Part shown: one piece after another, positions 8,218 to 15,877 of the stretch
Numbering within the stretch: the first letter of the stretch is position 1
How the letters are laid out: each line of letters begins with the position of its first letter
Source: Pseudomonadota bacterium
GTDB taxonomy: Bacteria > Pseudomonadota > Gammaproteobacteria > Steroidobacterales > Steroidobacteraceae
Direction: 5' to 3'
NCBI GenBank assembly: GCA_023417315.1
Contig: JAEZFW010000055.1
Location: 124,001 to 188,000, forward strand
Length of the DNA: 64,000 bases
Program-made: the position numbers and the translations under genes
Notes under the pieces: model-generated
What the model was told of the DNA's origin: nothing
The model's database searches: none
The model's input: the letters and a program-made list of their open reading frames with translations, nothing else

Positions 8218-8778
8218 ATGCGCTGGCTACAATCATATAGTCTGCTGCTGGGGCCAATGGCAGTGATTGCTCCTGGCAGTGCCCGTGAAACCACGCCGGA
8301 GGTCGAGGCCTTCTGGCAGACATGCGTGCGGCAATCAGCAATCGTGCCAGCAAAAGATTCTTATCGAGTGCGGTATTTCGGCGCGGATGAAGCGACGGCA
8401 CGCCGGTTGTTGGACTTCATCGCGGCCGGCGAGAAAACGGTGACGTTCACTTCGCCTTGGATTTATCAGGATGATCACAACCGCACGCCGGTAGCCGGAG
8501 GCTATACGGTCGTAACCGACTTCGACGGACATCCAGAGCTGCTGCTACGAACGACTCACGTCAAGACCCTGGCGTTTTCCGAGGTCACAGAGCAGGAAAC
8601 CCGTTTCGAAGGGCCAGGTGCAAGGCCACTCGATGCTTGGCGCAGGATTCACTGGAATTTTTTTGCTCACGCATTGAAGCCGCTCGGTAAGCAACCCGCG
8701 GAGGACATGCCGGTGACGGTGGAGTACTTCGAGGTCGTTTGCAGATTGAGCGACACGCGCACCGTTGCGCCACGATGA
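8218..8778 (+). CDS. ASCH-domain protein with hydrophobic leader
   Basis: The protein has 186 residues from the ATG at 8218; a GTG at 8191 would add nine residues. After a hydrophobic N-terminus (MRWLQSYSLLLGPMAVIAPG) comes an ASCH (PUA-like) domain of the YhfF type. It is recognised by VEAFW near the start, then DEATARRLLDFIAAGEKTVT, a central VVTDFDGHPELLLRTTHV strand pair, FSEVTEQ, and WRRIHWNFF. ASCH domains bind RNA or nucleotides, and some cleave N-acyl-cytidine amide bonds. The usual cytosolic protein has no leader, so either this copy is exported or the true start is internal. It closes the amidohydrolase cluster. Confidence 0.8.
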   Translation: MRWLQSYSLLLGPMAVIAPGSARETTPEVEAFWQTCVRQSAIVPAKDSYRVRYFGADEATARRLLDFIAAGEKTVTFTSPWIYQDDHNRTPVAGGYTVVTDFDGHPELLLRTTHVKTLAFSEVTEQETRFEGPGARPLDAWRRIHWNFFAHALKPLGKQPAEDMPVTVEYFEVVCRLSDTRTVAPR

Positions 8779-8803
8779 CTGCCATTTGCCGGTCTGCTTG
8801 GGT

Positions 8804-10333
8804 CTATGTGGAGCTCTTGGCGAGCGAAGCGCCTCGATCGGCTGCGATACGTTCTTCCTCTTTCGGTTTCTGCGGGTCGAGCACTGAGACGAGCCACGCT
8901 GTTACGAACGCAAGCGGCGCTGAGATCAGCGCCGGATACTCGAGCGGCGAGATGGCCTGCGGATTTCCGAGTACGCGCACCCACACCTCAGGCCCAAGCA
9001 CAATCAACACCAATGCGGACACGAGCCCCACCGCGCCGCCGGTCATTGCGCCGCGCGCGGTCAACCCTTTCCAGTAAATCGCAAGGAACAACACCGGGAA
9101 GTTCGCGCTCGCAGCGAGCCCGAGCGCCATTGCGATGAGCACTGCAATGTTCTGATTCTTGAAAAGGATTGCAAGTGCGACGGCTGCGGCCGAGCTGGCA
9201 ACAGTTGCCACACGAAAGACCCGCAGCTCTCGACGCTCGTCCACTTTGCCTTCGTGCAACGATGCATAGAGATCGTGCGCCGACGCCGAAGCGACGGCGA
9301 TCGTCAGTCCAGCCACAACAGCAAGAATCGTCGCGAACGTCACGGCCGCGACGATCCCCAGAAGGACTTCCCCGCCGAGCGCAGCCGCGAGATGCACGAC
9401 GACCATGTTCGTGCCGCCGCGAATTGCGCCGCTCTCCGTCTGGTACGCCGGATCTCCCATCACGAAGGCGACTGTGGCCGGTGCGACGATTGCGTACACC
9501 AAGCCAACGACGATCGCGATCAATGTCGCACCGACCGCGATCGAGCGCTGCGCCGCGAGCGCATCCCGTACGGTGAAGGCGCGGATCAGAATATGCGGCA
9601 ACCCCATCGTGCCGGCCGCAACGCCGACGACCAAGGAAATTGTCGATAGCATGCTGAGGTCGAGTCCGCCGAACTGGAAGAGCTGCGCGCCTTCGGGGAA
9701 GACGCTCGTCGCACGTTCGTACAGCGCACCAACGCCACCTGCGCTCACAAGTGCGAGCACGCAGATGACCACGACCGTCGTGATCAGGAGACCCGCCTTG
9801 ATGATCTGCACCCAGGAAGCTGCAAGCATGCCGCCGAACGCCACGTACACCGTCATGAGCACGCCGACGATGAGGACGGCCCATTCAAAGGACAAGCCGA
9901 ACAGAATTGCGATCAACATGCCGGCGCCCACCAGTTGGGCGATAAGATAGGCAATCGAGATCGTGATCGTGCTCAGACCGATATAGATACGCAGCCCGCG
10001 AGAGGGTACACGCGATGCGAGCACATCGCCGAGCGTGTATCGGCCCAGTCTACGCAGCGGCCCCACGATCCAGATCAGCATCAGGCACAAGCCGAACAAG
10101 AACGGTGCGAGATACAGGATCATGTCGACGCCCGCAGTGAAGAACAGGGCAGTCGTACCGAGGAACGTCGAGGCCGACAGAAAGTCTCCCGCGATCGCAA
10201 AGCCATTCTGTCCCGGTCCGAGTGCACCGTCTGCGGCGTACACGCCGGAGCGACCTTGCGAACGTCGGGCTGCCCAACCAGTGATCGCAAGCGTCGCGAT
10301 CACGAGCGCAACGAAAGATACGATCGCTGTCAC
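8804..10333 (-). CDS. actP: Cation/acetate symporter
   Basis: This 509-residue sodium:solute symporter family protein has about 13 hydrophobic helices. Segments such as GFAIAGDFLSASTFLGTTAL, YTLGDVLASR and MGLPHILIRAFTVRDALAAQRS are characteristic of ActP-type acetate (and short monocarboxylate) symporters, as is the late HDLYASL. It lies in the inner membrane. The start is GTG at 10333, overlapping the upstream small membrane gene by four bases (GTGA), the usual arrangement with its DUF485-like partner. It converges with the ASCH gene at 8778. Confidence 0.93.
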   Translation of the reverse strand: MTAIVSFVALVIATLAITGWAARRSQGRSGVYAADGALGPGQNGFAIAGDFLSASTFLGTTALFFTAGVDMILYLAPFLFGLCLMLIWIVGPLRRLGRYTLGDVLASRVPSRGLRIYIGLSTITISIAYLIAQLVGAGMLIAILFGLSFEWAVLIVGVLMTVYVAFGGMLAASWVQIIKAGLLITTVVVICVLALVSAGGVGALYERATSVFPEGAQLFQFGGLDLSMLSTISLVVGVAAGTMGLPHILIRAFTVRDALAAQRSIAVGATLIAIVVGLVYAIVAPATVAFVMGDPAYQTESGAIRGGTNMVVVHLAAALGGEVLLGIVAAVTFATILAVVAGLTIAVASASAHDLYASLHEGKVDERRELRVFRVATVASSAAAVALAILFKNQNIAVLIAMALGLAASANFPVLFLAIYWKGLTARGAMTGGAVGLVSALVLIVLGPEVWVRVLGNPQAISPLEYPALISAPLAFVTAWLVSVLDPQKPKEEERIAADRGASLAKSST

Positions 10334-10557
10334 GACCGCGGCTCTCCCGCGTCATCCTCGATGCTGAGCCACGCGCCTGCGACGAGCGCAGCCATGATGA
10401 TGAGTCCCATCAAGACGCTGATGGGCACGCCGACAAACAGGGCGGCGAGCCGAGACGGCGACTCCTCTCCCATTCCCGTGACGATCGTCAGCGGTGTCAT
10501 GACAGTGCACGCCGCAGCTGCCAAGACGAGCTTCTTACGACTCAGGATCATGTCCAC
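10330..10557 (-). CDS. Small two-helix membrane protein, partner of the acetate symporter
   Basis: A 75-residue protein (MDMILSRKKLVLAAAACTVM...) with two predicted membrane helices (about residues 9-27 and 41-63) and a short acidic C-terminus. A strong GGAGAGGTGG ribosome-binding site precedes it. It sits where acetate symporter genes normally carry a DUF485/YjcH protein and overlaps actP by four bases, so translational coupling is likely. Sequence similarity to DUF485 is weak by eye. Confidence 0.75.
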   Translation of the reverse strand: MDMILSRKKLVLAAAACTVMTPLTIVTGMGEESPSRLAALFVGVPISVLMGLIIMAALVAGAWLSIEDDAGEPRS

Positions 10558-10649
10558 CTCTCCACGGGATTGAGAGCCCCGCGAGCCTCTTTGGGATCGT
10601 GTCGCCGCAAGGCCCGATCGGGGGCGCGACGGTATCTTATTAGATCACG

Positions 10650-10666
10650 GTTAGCACGTAGTTAGC
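10650..10666. promoter_or_regulatory. Direct repeat GTTAGC in actP promoter region
   Basis: GTTAGC occurs at 10650-10655 and 10661-10666, an 11-base period that puts both on the same DNA face. The CGTAGTTA core shared with sites at 683 and 12881 lies across the second copy. It is about 95 bases upstream of the symporter operon and 50 bases downstream of the FNR-like gene. It may be a regulator site. Confidence 0.3.
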
Positions 10667-10714
10667 GAGGTGAGGATGAGTTGATCTAGCTCCGATGGGG
10701 ATCGCCGCCGTTAG

Positions 10715-11395
10715 TCAACTTGGAGCGTGGCGACGCAGAGTTATCTTGTTGTTTCGCAGCTGTATGACCCCGCAACGAGCAGCGTCCTCGATCGCGCCTT
10801 CCAGCGCATCGATGTTGCGCCTGAAATGCTGCCCGAGCTCCTCCCGCGGTACGTCGAATTCGAGCCCTTCCGAGTCCATACCTCGCTGCGCGAGCCGCTG
10901 CGATAGGTTGGTGAAGAATGCGCGAACACGCTCGGAGAGCGTGCCGCTCACGGGTGTCGTTCGACGAGCAGGTTCGGCAGTCTGCAGCTGAGAGACAGCA
11001 GCCGCCAGTTGCGGAACCCGTGCATAGTTCTCCGGCGTGAGCGCGGAGAGTGGCAGCGAACAGTAGATCGTGGGTGTGACGGCAACGATGTCGGCGGCTA
11101 ACGTTCTCGTTTCGATCGCGCTCACACCGATCGCTTCGCCGGGTACGTGAACCGAAACTAGACGCGTGCGATTCGCATCGCGAGTCACGGACTTCAGCAT
11201 TCCTCGATGCGCTGTATATAAGTAGTCGACGCGATCTCCTGCGCGGTAGACGGTGCCACCTTTCTCCACGAGGCGCATGCGGCCGCTTGGAAGGCGATTA
11301 CCCTCGAGCTCGAGCGCTCGACAGACCTTCTGAAGATCGCAGAAGTCGCAAGGCACCGGTCCGGCGACCTTTTGCTTCGTTACATGTGCTGCCAT
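10715..11395 (-). CDS. CRP/FNR-family regulator with FNR-type iron-sulfur cysteines
   Basis: The protein has 226 residues from the ATG at 11395, which has AGGGGG six bases before it; an alternative ATG at 11428 adds 11 residues. Cys16, Cys19 and Cys25 (CDFCDLQKVC, spacing C-x2-C-x5-C) and a central Cys112 (TIYCSLP) match the four [4Fe-4S] ligands of FNR, so oxygen or NO sensing is expected. The cyclic-nucleotide-like barrel and a C-terminal winged helix follow. A gapless hand alignment of the last 48 residues with E. coli FNR puts Asp, Glu and Gly at the positions of FNR Glu209, Ser212 and Arg213, so its DNA specificity should differ. It lies between the acetate symporter operon and the VOC gene, on the same strand. 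Confidence 0.85.
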   Translation of the reverse strand: MAAHVTKQKVAGPVPCDFCDLQKVCRALELEGNRLPSGRMRLVEKGGTVYRAGDRVDYLYTAHRGMLKSVTRDANRTRLVSVHVPGEAIGVSAIETRTLAADIVAVTPTIYCSLPLSALTPENYARVPQLAAAVSQLQTAEPARRTTPVSGTLSERVRAFFTNLSQRLAQRGMDSEGLEFDVPREELGQHFRRNIDALEGAIEDAARCGVIQLRNNKITLRRHAPS

Positions 11396-11482
11396 GGCGG
11401 CCCCCTGCAGGTGTTCGAACGCGCTCATACGCTGGCGTTCTCGATATTGAGCCGATTAGACCCGCTCAAAGGGCGAAGCGCA

Positions 11483-11496
11483 TTGACTCAGATCAA
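11483..11496. promoter_or_regulatory. FNR/ANR-box-like site upstream of the FNR-like gene
   Basis: TTGACTCAGATCAA matches the FNR consensus TTGAT-N4-ATCAA at nine of ten specified positions. It lies 88 bases upstream of the preferred start of the FNR-like gene, in the gap after the VOC gene. It suggests control by an FNR/ANR protein, either this one or another encoded elsewhere. Confidence 0.5.
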
Positions 11497-11585
11497 GCAA
11501 AGTAACCGCAAACGGATCATAGGGTGAGGAGCGGATACGAGAGCGCTTCGAGCGCCGCCAGTGGCGCTTGATCCGAGAACGACAC

Positions 11586-12677
11586 TCACTTGACTTCAAC
11601 GACTTCGACGCGCTCGCCGCCACGGCCCAGGAAACAGACCGCGCGCGCGTGAAGGAATGGAGGGCACGAGTTCGATTCGACCTCGGCAAACTCCATTCTC
11701 GAGCTCGCCAGTACCGACTTCACGGCATCGAGGTCGCGCGTGGTTAGGGTGCACATGCTCACGCCCGGGGCGAAGCATCCCGGCGTAGCGGGGCGCTGCG
11801 GCGTGGCTTTGGGATACTCATCGATCTGCAGCGCGCAATACTCGGGCGCTCTCACGGCTGCCATCTTGTAGCGCGCGCCGCTCGGAACGCCCAAAGATTG
11901 AACGAGGTTCGTTCTCGGGGTTTCGATTTCAATCCGCATCTTCATTCTCAAATCCTTGAGATAGAAGTTCAGCGTCTCTTGATAGGAAGGCGTGGATACC
12001 GTCTGGATGAACAGCGGGCCCACATTATTGCGACCGACTGACATGATCTGATCGAGTTGCATGTGCTGCGTCATATAGAGCGGCTCGCCCGAAGGCCCTT
12101 TGAACTGAGCCGCGCGATAGAGCGGCTTGCCTTCGCGATCGTTTGCTGTGCCTGGCCCGCCGGTGTGAACGAATGGCAGGCCTTTGAGCTGAGCGGGGAG
12201 CTCATCGGGCGAGCGAACATGAATTTCGAGCGCAATCCATCCGAGCGTTTCGTGATAGGAGACTTCTTTGAAGTCGTTTCCGAGCTCGACGATGCGGATC
12301 ATGCCGCGTTGGTAGCCCGGTGGGCCGACTACCGCCACTGCGCGACCAGCCATTGCTGGAACGCCCCAGAATTCAGCCATCTCCCTGGCTATGCGACCAC
12401 GATAGTGCTCGACGTAACCGAAACCTTTCGAATAAGCCTCTACCGTCTCTGCAACACTCGAGGCCGCGAGGGTGCCAGCGCCGATCGCAGAGACTAAAGT
12501 GGAAGCGTCACCCCAGGGCGCTGGCGCCGCGGCGGCGGCAGCGGCCGCGCGTCGCGAAGGCAGCGCTGCGATGGGTGTCGTCAGCAGAAGGCACGCTGCC
12601 GATTTCAGTAACTCTCTCCTGCTCTGACCGTTAGGGGTGGATGCATTCTCGACATCAGCAGTCTGGTCAAACGACAT
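11586..12677 (-). CDS. VOC (glyoxalase/dioxygenase-fold) protein with Tat-like leader
   Basis: This is a 363-residue protein. A polar N-terminus is followed by SRRELLKSAACLLLTTP and an Ala run, a recognisable Tat signal with cleavage near residues 48-52. The mature part looks like two vicinal-oxygen-chelate modules (about residues 55-190 and 210-360), with segments such as TVEAYSKGFGYVEHYRG, SYQETLNFYLKDLRM and a C-terminal VCFLGRGGERVEVVEV. VOC proteins include glyoxalases, ring-cleavage dioxygenases and binding proteins; no metal ligands can be assigned with confidence. Export is unusual for the fold. A perfect 15-base palindrome lies 204 bases upstream of the start. Confidence 0.72.
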   Translation of the reverse strand: MSFDQTADVENASTPNGQSRRELLKSAACLLLTTPIAALPSRRAAAAAAAAPAPWGDASTLVSAIGAGTLAASSVAETVEAYSKGFGYVEHYRGRIAREMAEFWGVPAMAGRAVAVVGPPGYQRGMIRIVELGNDFKEVSYHETLGWIALEIHVRSPDELPAQLKGLPFVHTGGPGTANDREGKPLYRAAQFKGPSGEPLYMTQHMQLDQIMSVGRNNVGPLFIQTVSTPSYQETLNFYLKDLRMKMRIEIETPRTNLVQSLGVPSGARYKMAAVRAPEYCALQIDEYPKATPQRPATPGCFAPGVSMCTLTTRDLDAVKSVLASSRMEFAEVESNSCPPFLHARAVCFLGRGGERVEVVEVK

Positions 12678-12880
12678 GCAAGATTCTCCTCGAGGTCACA
12701 GCGACGAAACAGCCAGTTGAGATGACATCGGCGCGCTATCGCCACGCGCAGAAAGATGGCTGAGCGGCCCATGGGAACCCTCGGACCGTGCACCTTCATC
12801 CCCAAGTCACCGAGTGCTGAAAACAACTGAGCGACGTTCCAAGGCAGTCTAATGCGTAAATTCACCTCGTCAATGCCTAT

Positions 12881-12895
12881 GATAACGTAGTTATC
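12881..12895. promoter_or_regulatory. Perfect palindrome GATAACGTAGTTATC
   Basis: This is a 6-base-arm inverted repeat with centre GTA, in the 334-base stretch 12678-13011 between the VOC gene and the DUF885 gene. A near copy (13 of 15) is at 683 and the CGTAGTTA core recurs at 10657. It is probably an operator. The rest of 12678-13011 shows no gene that I can support. Confidence 0.45.
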
Positions 12896-13011
12896 GTGGT
12901 GGAAGCCGGAAGCACGGGCAAGAGGCGTGCGGACCCCGTGCCAAGAGCGACGTGCGCTCCTCAGCCGCGGCAAAGTGATGCTGCGTGAGTTGCGGCTACC
13001 GTCTCGAGTGC

Positions 13012-14643
13012 TTACGGCCGAGGTTGGAGCAGCGCGTCGATCTCGTCGCGCTGCCCTGTCATCTGCCAGCGGATCAGAGAGACAGGGATCATCCCGGCCG
13101 CGTTGACCTCTTCGAAGTATCTGCTGAGCGAGAAGGCCGAACCGAGTTGCTGCGATCGCTGCTGCAGGAGCTGTTCGAGCAGGATCTTTCCAGTGACGTA
13201 GCTCGTGCCGTATCCCGGTTGGCGAAGGTAGAGATGTTGCTCGAAACCCAGCAGGTCGAGATCCGGACGCATCCAGCCGCGCGGCGTCCACTTCACATGG
13301 AAGTCGGCAGCCTGTTTCATCGTGAACTCGTTCGCGTGCGCATAGAGGGACCCGAGTCCGCGTGCGGCCCGCTGCGCCAGCATGATCCACACGATCTCTC
13401 GTGCACGCGGTTGGTCGTCAAAGAGTCCTGCGTGCATCATCATCTCTTCCATTCCGGTCGCCATGCCTTCGGCGCGGCTATCCCAGATGTTGAAGAGCAG
13501 GGGGCCGCGGCGGATCCCGCTCGGGTGGGGCTCCTCGCGCATCTGGGCGAGATCCCACCAGTGGTAGAAGTGCGTGTAGAGCGTCAGCGGTTCGTAATGC
13601 GTCGCGATGGCGAAGAAATTGCGCGTCGCCTCTGGAACGTAATGGCCGATCTGTGCGCGCAGCGCGGGGTCCAGGTAAGGCCGGACCGGAAGGATCTGCC
13701 GGTCGGCGAGAAACTTCATGTACTTGGTTACGGCTTCGTTGCCGCGCCTTTGAAACTCTTCCTCGCTCGCGATCATGCGCATCGGTGGAAGATGACGATT
13801 GCGTTGCTCCTCGAGTCTGAGGCCGGCATGAGCCCGTGCCAGCTCGCGCTCGAGCAGTGTGACTTCCTCTTCCCATGAGAGCGGCACCAAATGCACGTGG
13901 CGCAGGCTCCAAGTGTAGTTCTCTTTGCCGATTCCCGACGGGCCTGTCTTCGTCGGCGCCTGTTCTTCCAGCCACGCAACGAACTCTGAGGTCGCCTTCT
14001 GCGCCTCTGTGATTGCTCGTCGCATTTCCGCACTCGGCTCGACGATTGATTCTTGAAGTCGGTCCAGATCCGCCGCTTGCTGACGCAAGCTACCGATACC
14101 TGCGATCCACAGGTCGCGCGCGTTCCCTGTGAGGTTGATTCTGGCTTGTGCCAGCAGAGGCGCGATACCCCGCAGCTCTGCCGCGAGCTTGGCCTGGTCG
14201 GCCGCCGTCAGGGGAAACGAGTAGGTCCACAGCTCGATCAGCGCATGATGCGTGGGCCCTTCGTGGGCCGGCGTGTCGCTTTGTGCGGTCCAGAGCGACA
14301 CATAGAAGGCGGGGTCGCGCTCCCAAGGTCGCAACACGCGTAGGTTGAAATCAAGTCCATTCATCTCAGCACGCACCAGGTGATAGTCGATCTGCTGGTC
14401 GATCGGCCAGGGCGATGGATCGATCCCCTGGAGCCTGCGCTGCAGTGCTTTCAGTCCAGCTTCCTGCTTCTCGAGCGTCGCTGCCGTGTAGTCGGGAGCA
14501 CCCTGGCGCAGTGCGGGTCGTTCGAGCTCGCGCCACTCACCGAATAGACTGACGAGCTCATCGTGGGTGTTGGCGCTGCTGACCTGAGTCGAGATGACCA
14601 TGAGGACACCTATGAGACATCGATGAATGCGAACGCGATTCAC
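13012..14643 (-). CDS. DUF885-family exported protein
   Basis: I start this at the GTG at 14643, which follows GAGGG and gives a normal signal peptide (VNRVRIHRCLIGVLMVISTQVSSA); the longer frame from 14763 has 40 arginine-rich residues of non-signal character. The 543-residue product has DUF885 features: the helical N-terminal part with IDQQIDYHLVRAEM, then THFYHWWDLAQMR, SRAEGMATGMEEMMMHAG, QRAARGLGSLYAHANEFT and the C-terminal QPGYGTSYVTGK. DUF885 proteins resemble carboxypeptidase-like M32/M3-type helical folds, but this copy has no obvious HEXXH. It is likely periplasmic. It lies downstream of the diheme cytochrome gene on the same strand. Confidence 0.82.
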   Translation of the reverse strand: MNRVRIHRCLIGVLMVISTQVSSANTHDELVSLFGEWRELERPALRQGAPDYTAATLEKQEAGLKALQRRLQGIDPSPWPIDQQIDYHLVRAEMNGLDFNLRVLRPWERDPAFYVSLWTAQSDTPAHEGPTHHALIELWTYSFPLTAADQAKLAAELRGIAPLLAQARINLTGNARDLWIAGIGSLRQQAADLDRLQESIVEPSAEMRRAITEAQKATSEFVAWLEEQAPTKTGPSGIGKENYTWSLRHVHLVPLSWEEEVTLLERELARAHAGLRLEEQRNRHLPPMRMIASEEEFQRRGNEAVTKYMKFLADRQILPVRPYLDPALRAQIGHYVPEATRNFFAIATHYEPLTLYTHFYHWWDLAQMREEPHPSGIRRGPLLFNIWDSRAEGMATGMEEMMMHAGLFDDQPRAREIVWIMLAQRAARGLGSLYAHANEFTMKQAADFHVKWTPRGWMRPDLDLLGFEQHLYLRQPGYGTSYVTGKILLEQLLQQRSQQLGSAFSLSRYFEEVNAAGMIPVSLIRWQMTGQRDEIDALLQPRP

Positions 14644-14796
14644 GCAGAGCCCTCGCTCGGAGGATCGTCCGTCGGCTGTGGTTCGTGCCGGTGCGTTTAC
14701 TGATGAGCGCACTATCGCAAGAGACTCGTGCCCGAACATCCGTAGTGCCCGCCACTGCTCCATTCGTGCGCGGAAGGAACGGCCTTCAGGCGGCTG

Positions 14797-15789
14797 CTAC
14801 GGTGTGAGCGATCCGGCGTAAGCGGCCAGTGCGATCATATCGTTCATGCCGAGCTCGGATGCGATGCTCTCCATTGCGGCCGCTTTCGGCGTCGATCGCG
14901 TTCTGTGTTGGAACGCAAGCAGCTGTCGCGCGAGATACGTTGGCGAGCGCCCCGCAAGAGGCGGTCCGAGCTCTGTTCCTTTCAGGGTTGGTCCGTGACA
15001 TGTGGAACAGACAAGCGTTGGATTGGTCGCGCCAGCCGCGATCGATCTTCCGCGTGCGATGCTTCCTGTCGGCACATACGCCGTATAGATCATTCGATCG
15101 TCGCGGCGTTCGTGGCGCACGATGTCAGGTGCGACTTCGATGATTCGTTGGCCGAGCTCCTCTTCGCCGCCCGAAGAGTCTGCCGCGTACACCCATCCGG
15201 CTCTCACGACTCTCGGAATGCGCTGCGCTTCGATGATGTTGACGCGTGCGCCGAGCTTCTGCTTCGAGAAGTAATCAGCGGCATCGGCAATCTCGTCGTC
15301 CGTCAAGGGCAACGCGACGCGAATCATGTTCGTGATCGGCAGGTAGGTGTCAGGCCCGACTTGGCGGCGAGCACCGCTGCGCATGTTCTTCAGCTGCTCG
15401 GCGATGTAGGCGGCAGGCAGTCCAGCGAGCGCTGAATTCTCCGGGCGTCCTTGCCCGGTCGGTGTATGACAGTAAGCGCAGGCCATGATGCTGGGCGCAC
15501 GCCCTTGCGCGACAATCTTCGGCATGGAGCGGTGATCGCTCGGATGCCAGTCCGGTGCATTGAATGGATTGTTGATACGAGCGAGTGTGTACTCGACTTC
15601 GCCTGCGGGGATCGACACCTTCTCTACATCGTCGAACGCAGGTCGCGGTTGACTGGCCGCGGGGTCGACGGGGAAGAGCCAATCGGGCAAAGGCCTGGAA
15701 TCGCCCGCATGAGCCGTTGCGTATGCGAGCGATAGGAATACCGCGAAAACGATTGTGTAATGAGTCGCCGCACGGTTCGCAGAAGTCAT
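14797..15789 (-). CDS. Periplasmic diheme cytochrome c (c4-like)
   Basis: A 330-residue protein with signal peptide (HYTIVFAVFLSLAYATAHAG). Two covalent heme sites are visible: CAYCH (about residue 103) and CSTCH (about residue 260). Each is followed by the class I pattern, with GRPENSALAGLPAAYIAEQLKNM after the first and GPPLAGRSPTYLARQLLAFQ after the second, typical of c4-type cytochrome repeats. Met ligands are plausible downstream (TNMIRVALPLTDDE, LGMNDMIALAAY). It probably shuttles electrons in the periplasm. It sits within a same-strand row of exported enzymes, so it may accept electrons from one of them. Confidence 0.88.
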   Translation of the reverse strand: MTSANRAATHYTIVFAVFLSLAYATAHAGDSRPLPDWLFPVDPAASQPRPAFDDVEKVSIPAGEVEYTLARINNPFNAPDWHPSDHRSMPKIVAQGRAPSIMACAYCHTPTGQGRPENSALAGLPAAYIAEQLKNMRSGARRQVGPDTYLPITNMIRVALPLTDDEIADAADYFSKQKLGARVNIIEAQRIPRVVRAGWVYAADSSGGEEELGQRIIEVAPDIVRHERRDDRMIYTAYVPTGSIARGRSIAAGATNPTLVCSTCHGPTLKGTELGPPLAGRSPTYLARQLLAFQHRTRSTPKAAAMESIASELGMNDMIALAAYAGSLTP

Positions 15790-15877
15790 TTCAAGATCGT
15801 AACGCAGGTGACGGGCGCGCCGAGTGAGGAAGCGTCAGCCCGTTTCCCGACAGTCGATGTGATGGTTTCTGTTCTTC

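Noticed and set aside
12605..13390. A long minus-strand frame of about 260 codons covering the VOC-DUF885 gap
   Set aside because: It overlaps the DUF885 gene in another frame, is arginine-rich and has no family motif or ribosome-binding site; it looks like a shadow of GC-rich coding sequence.
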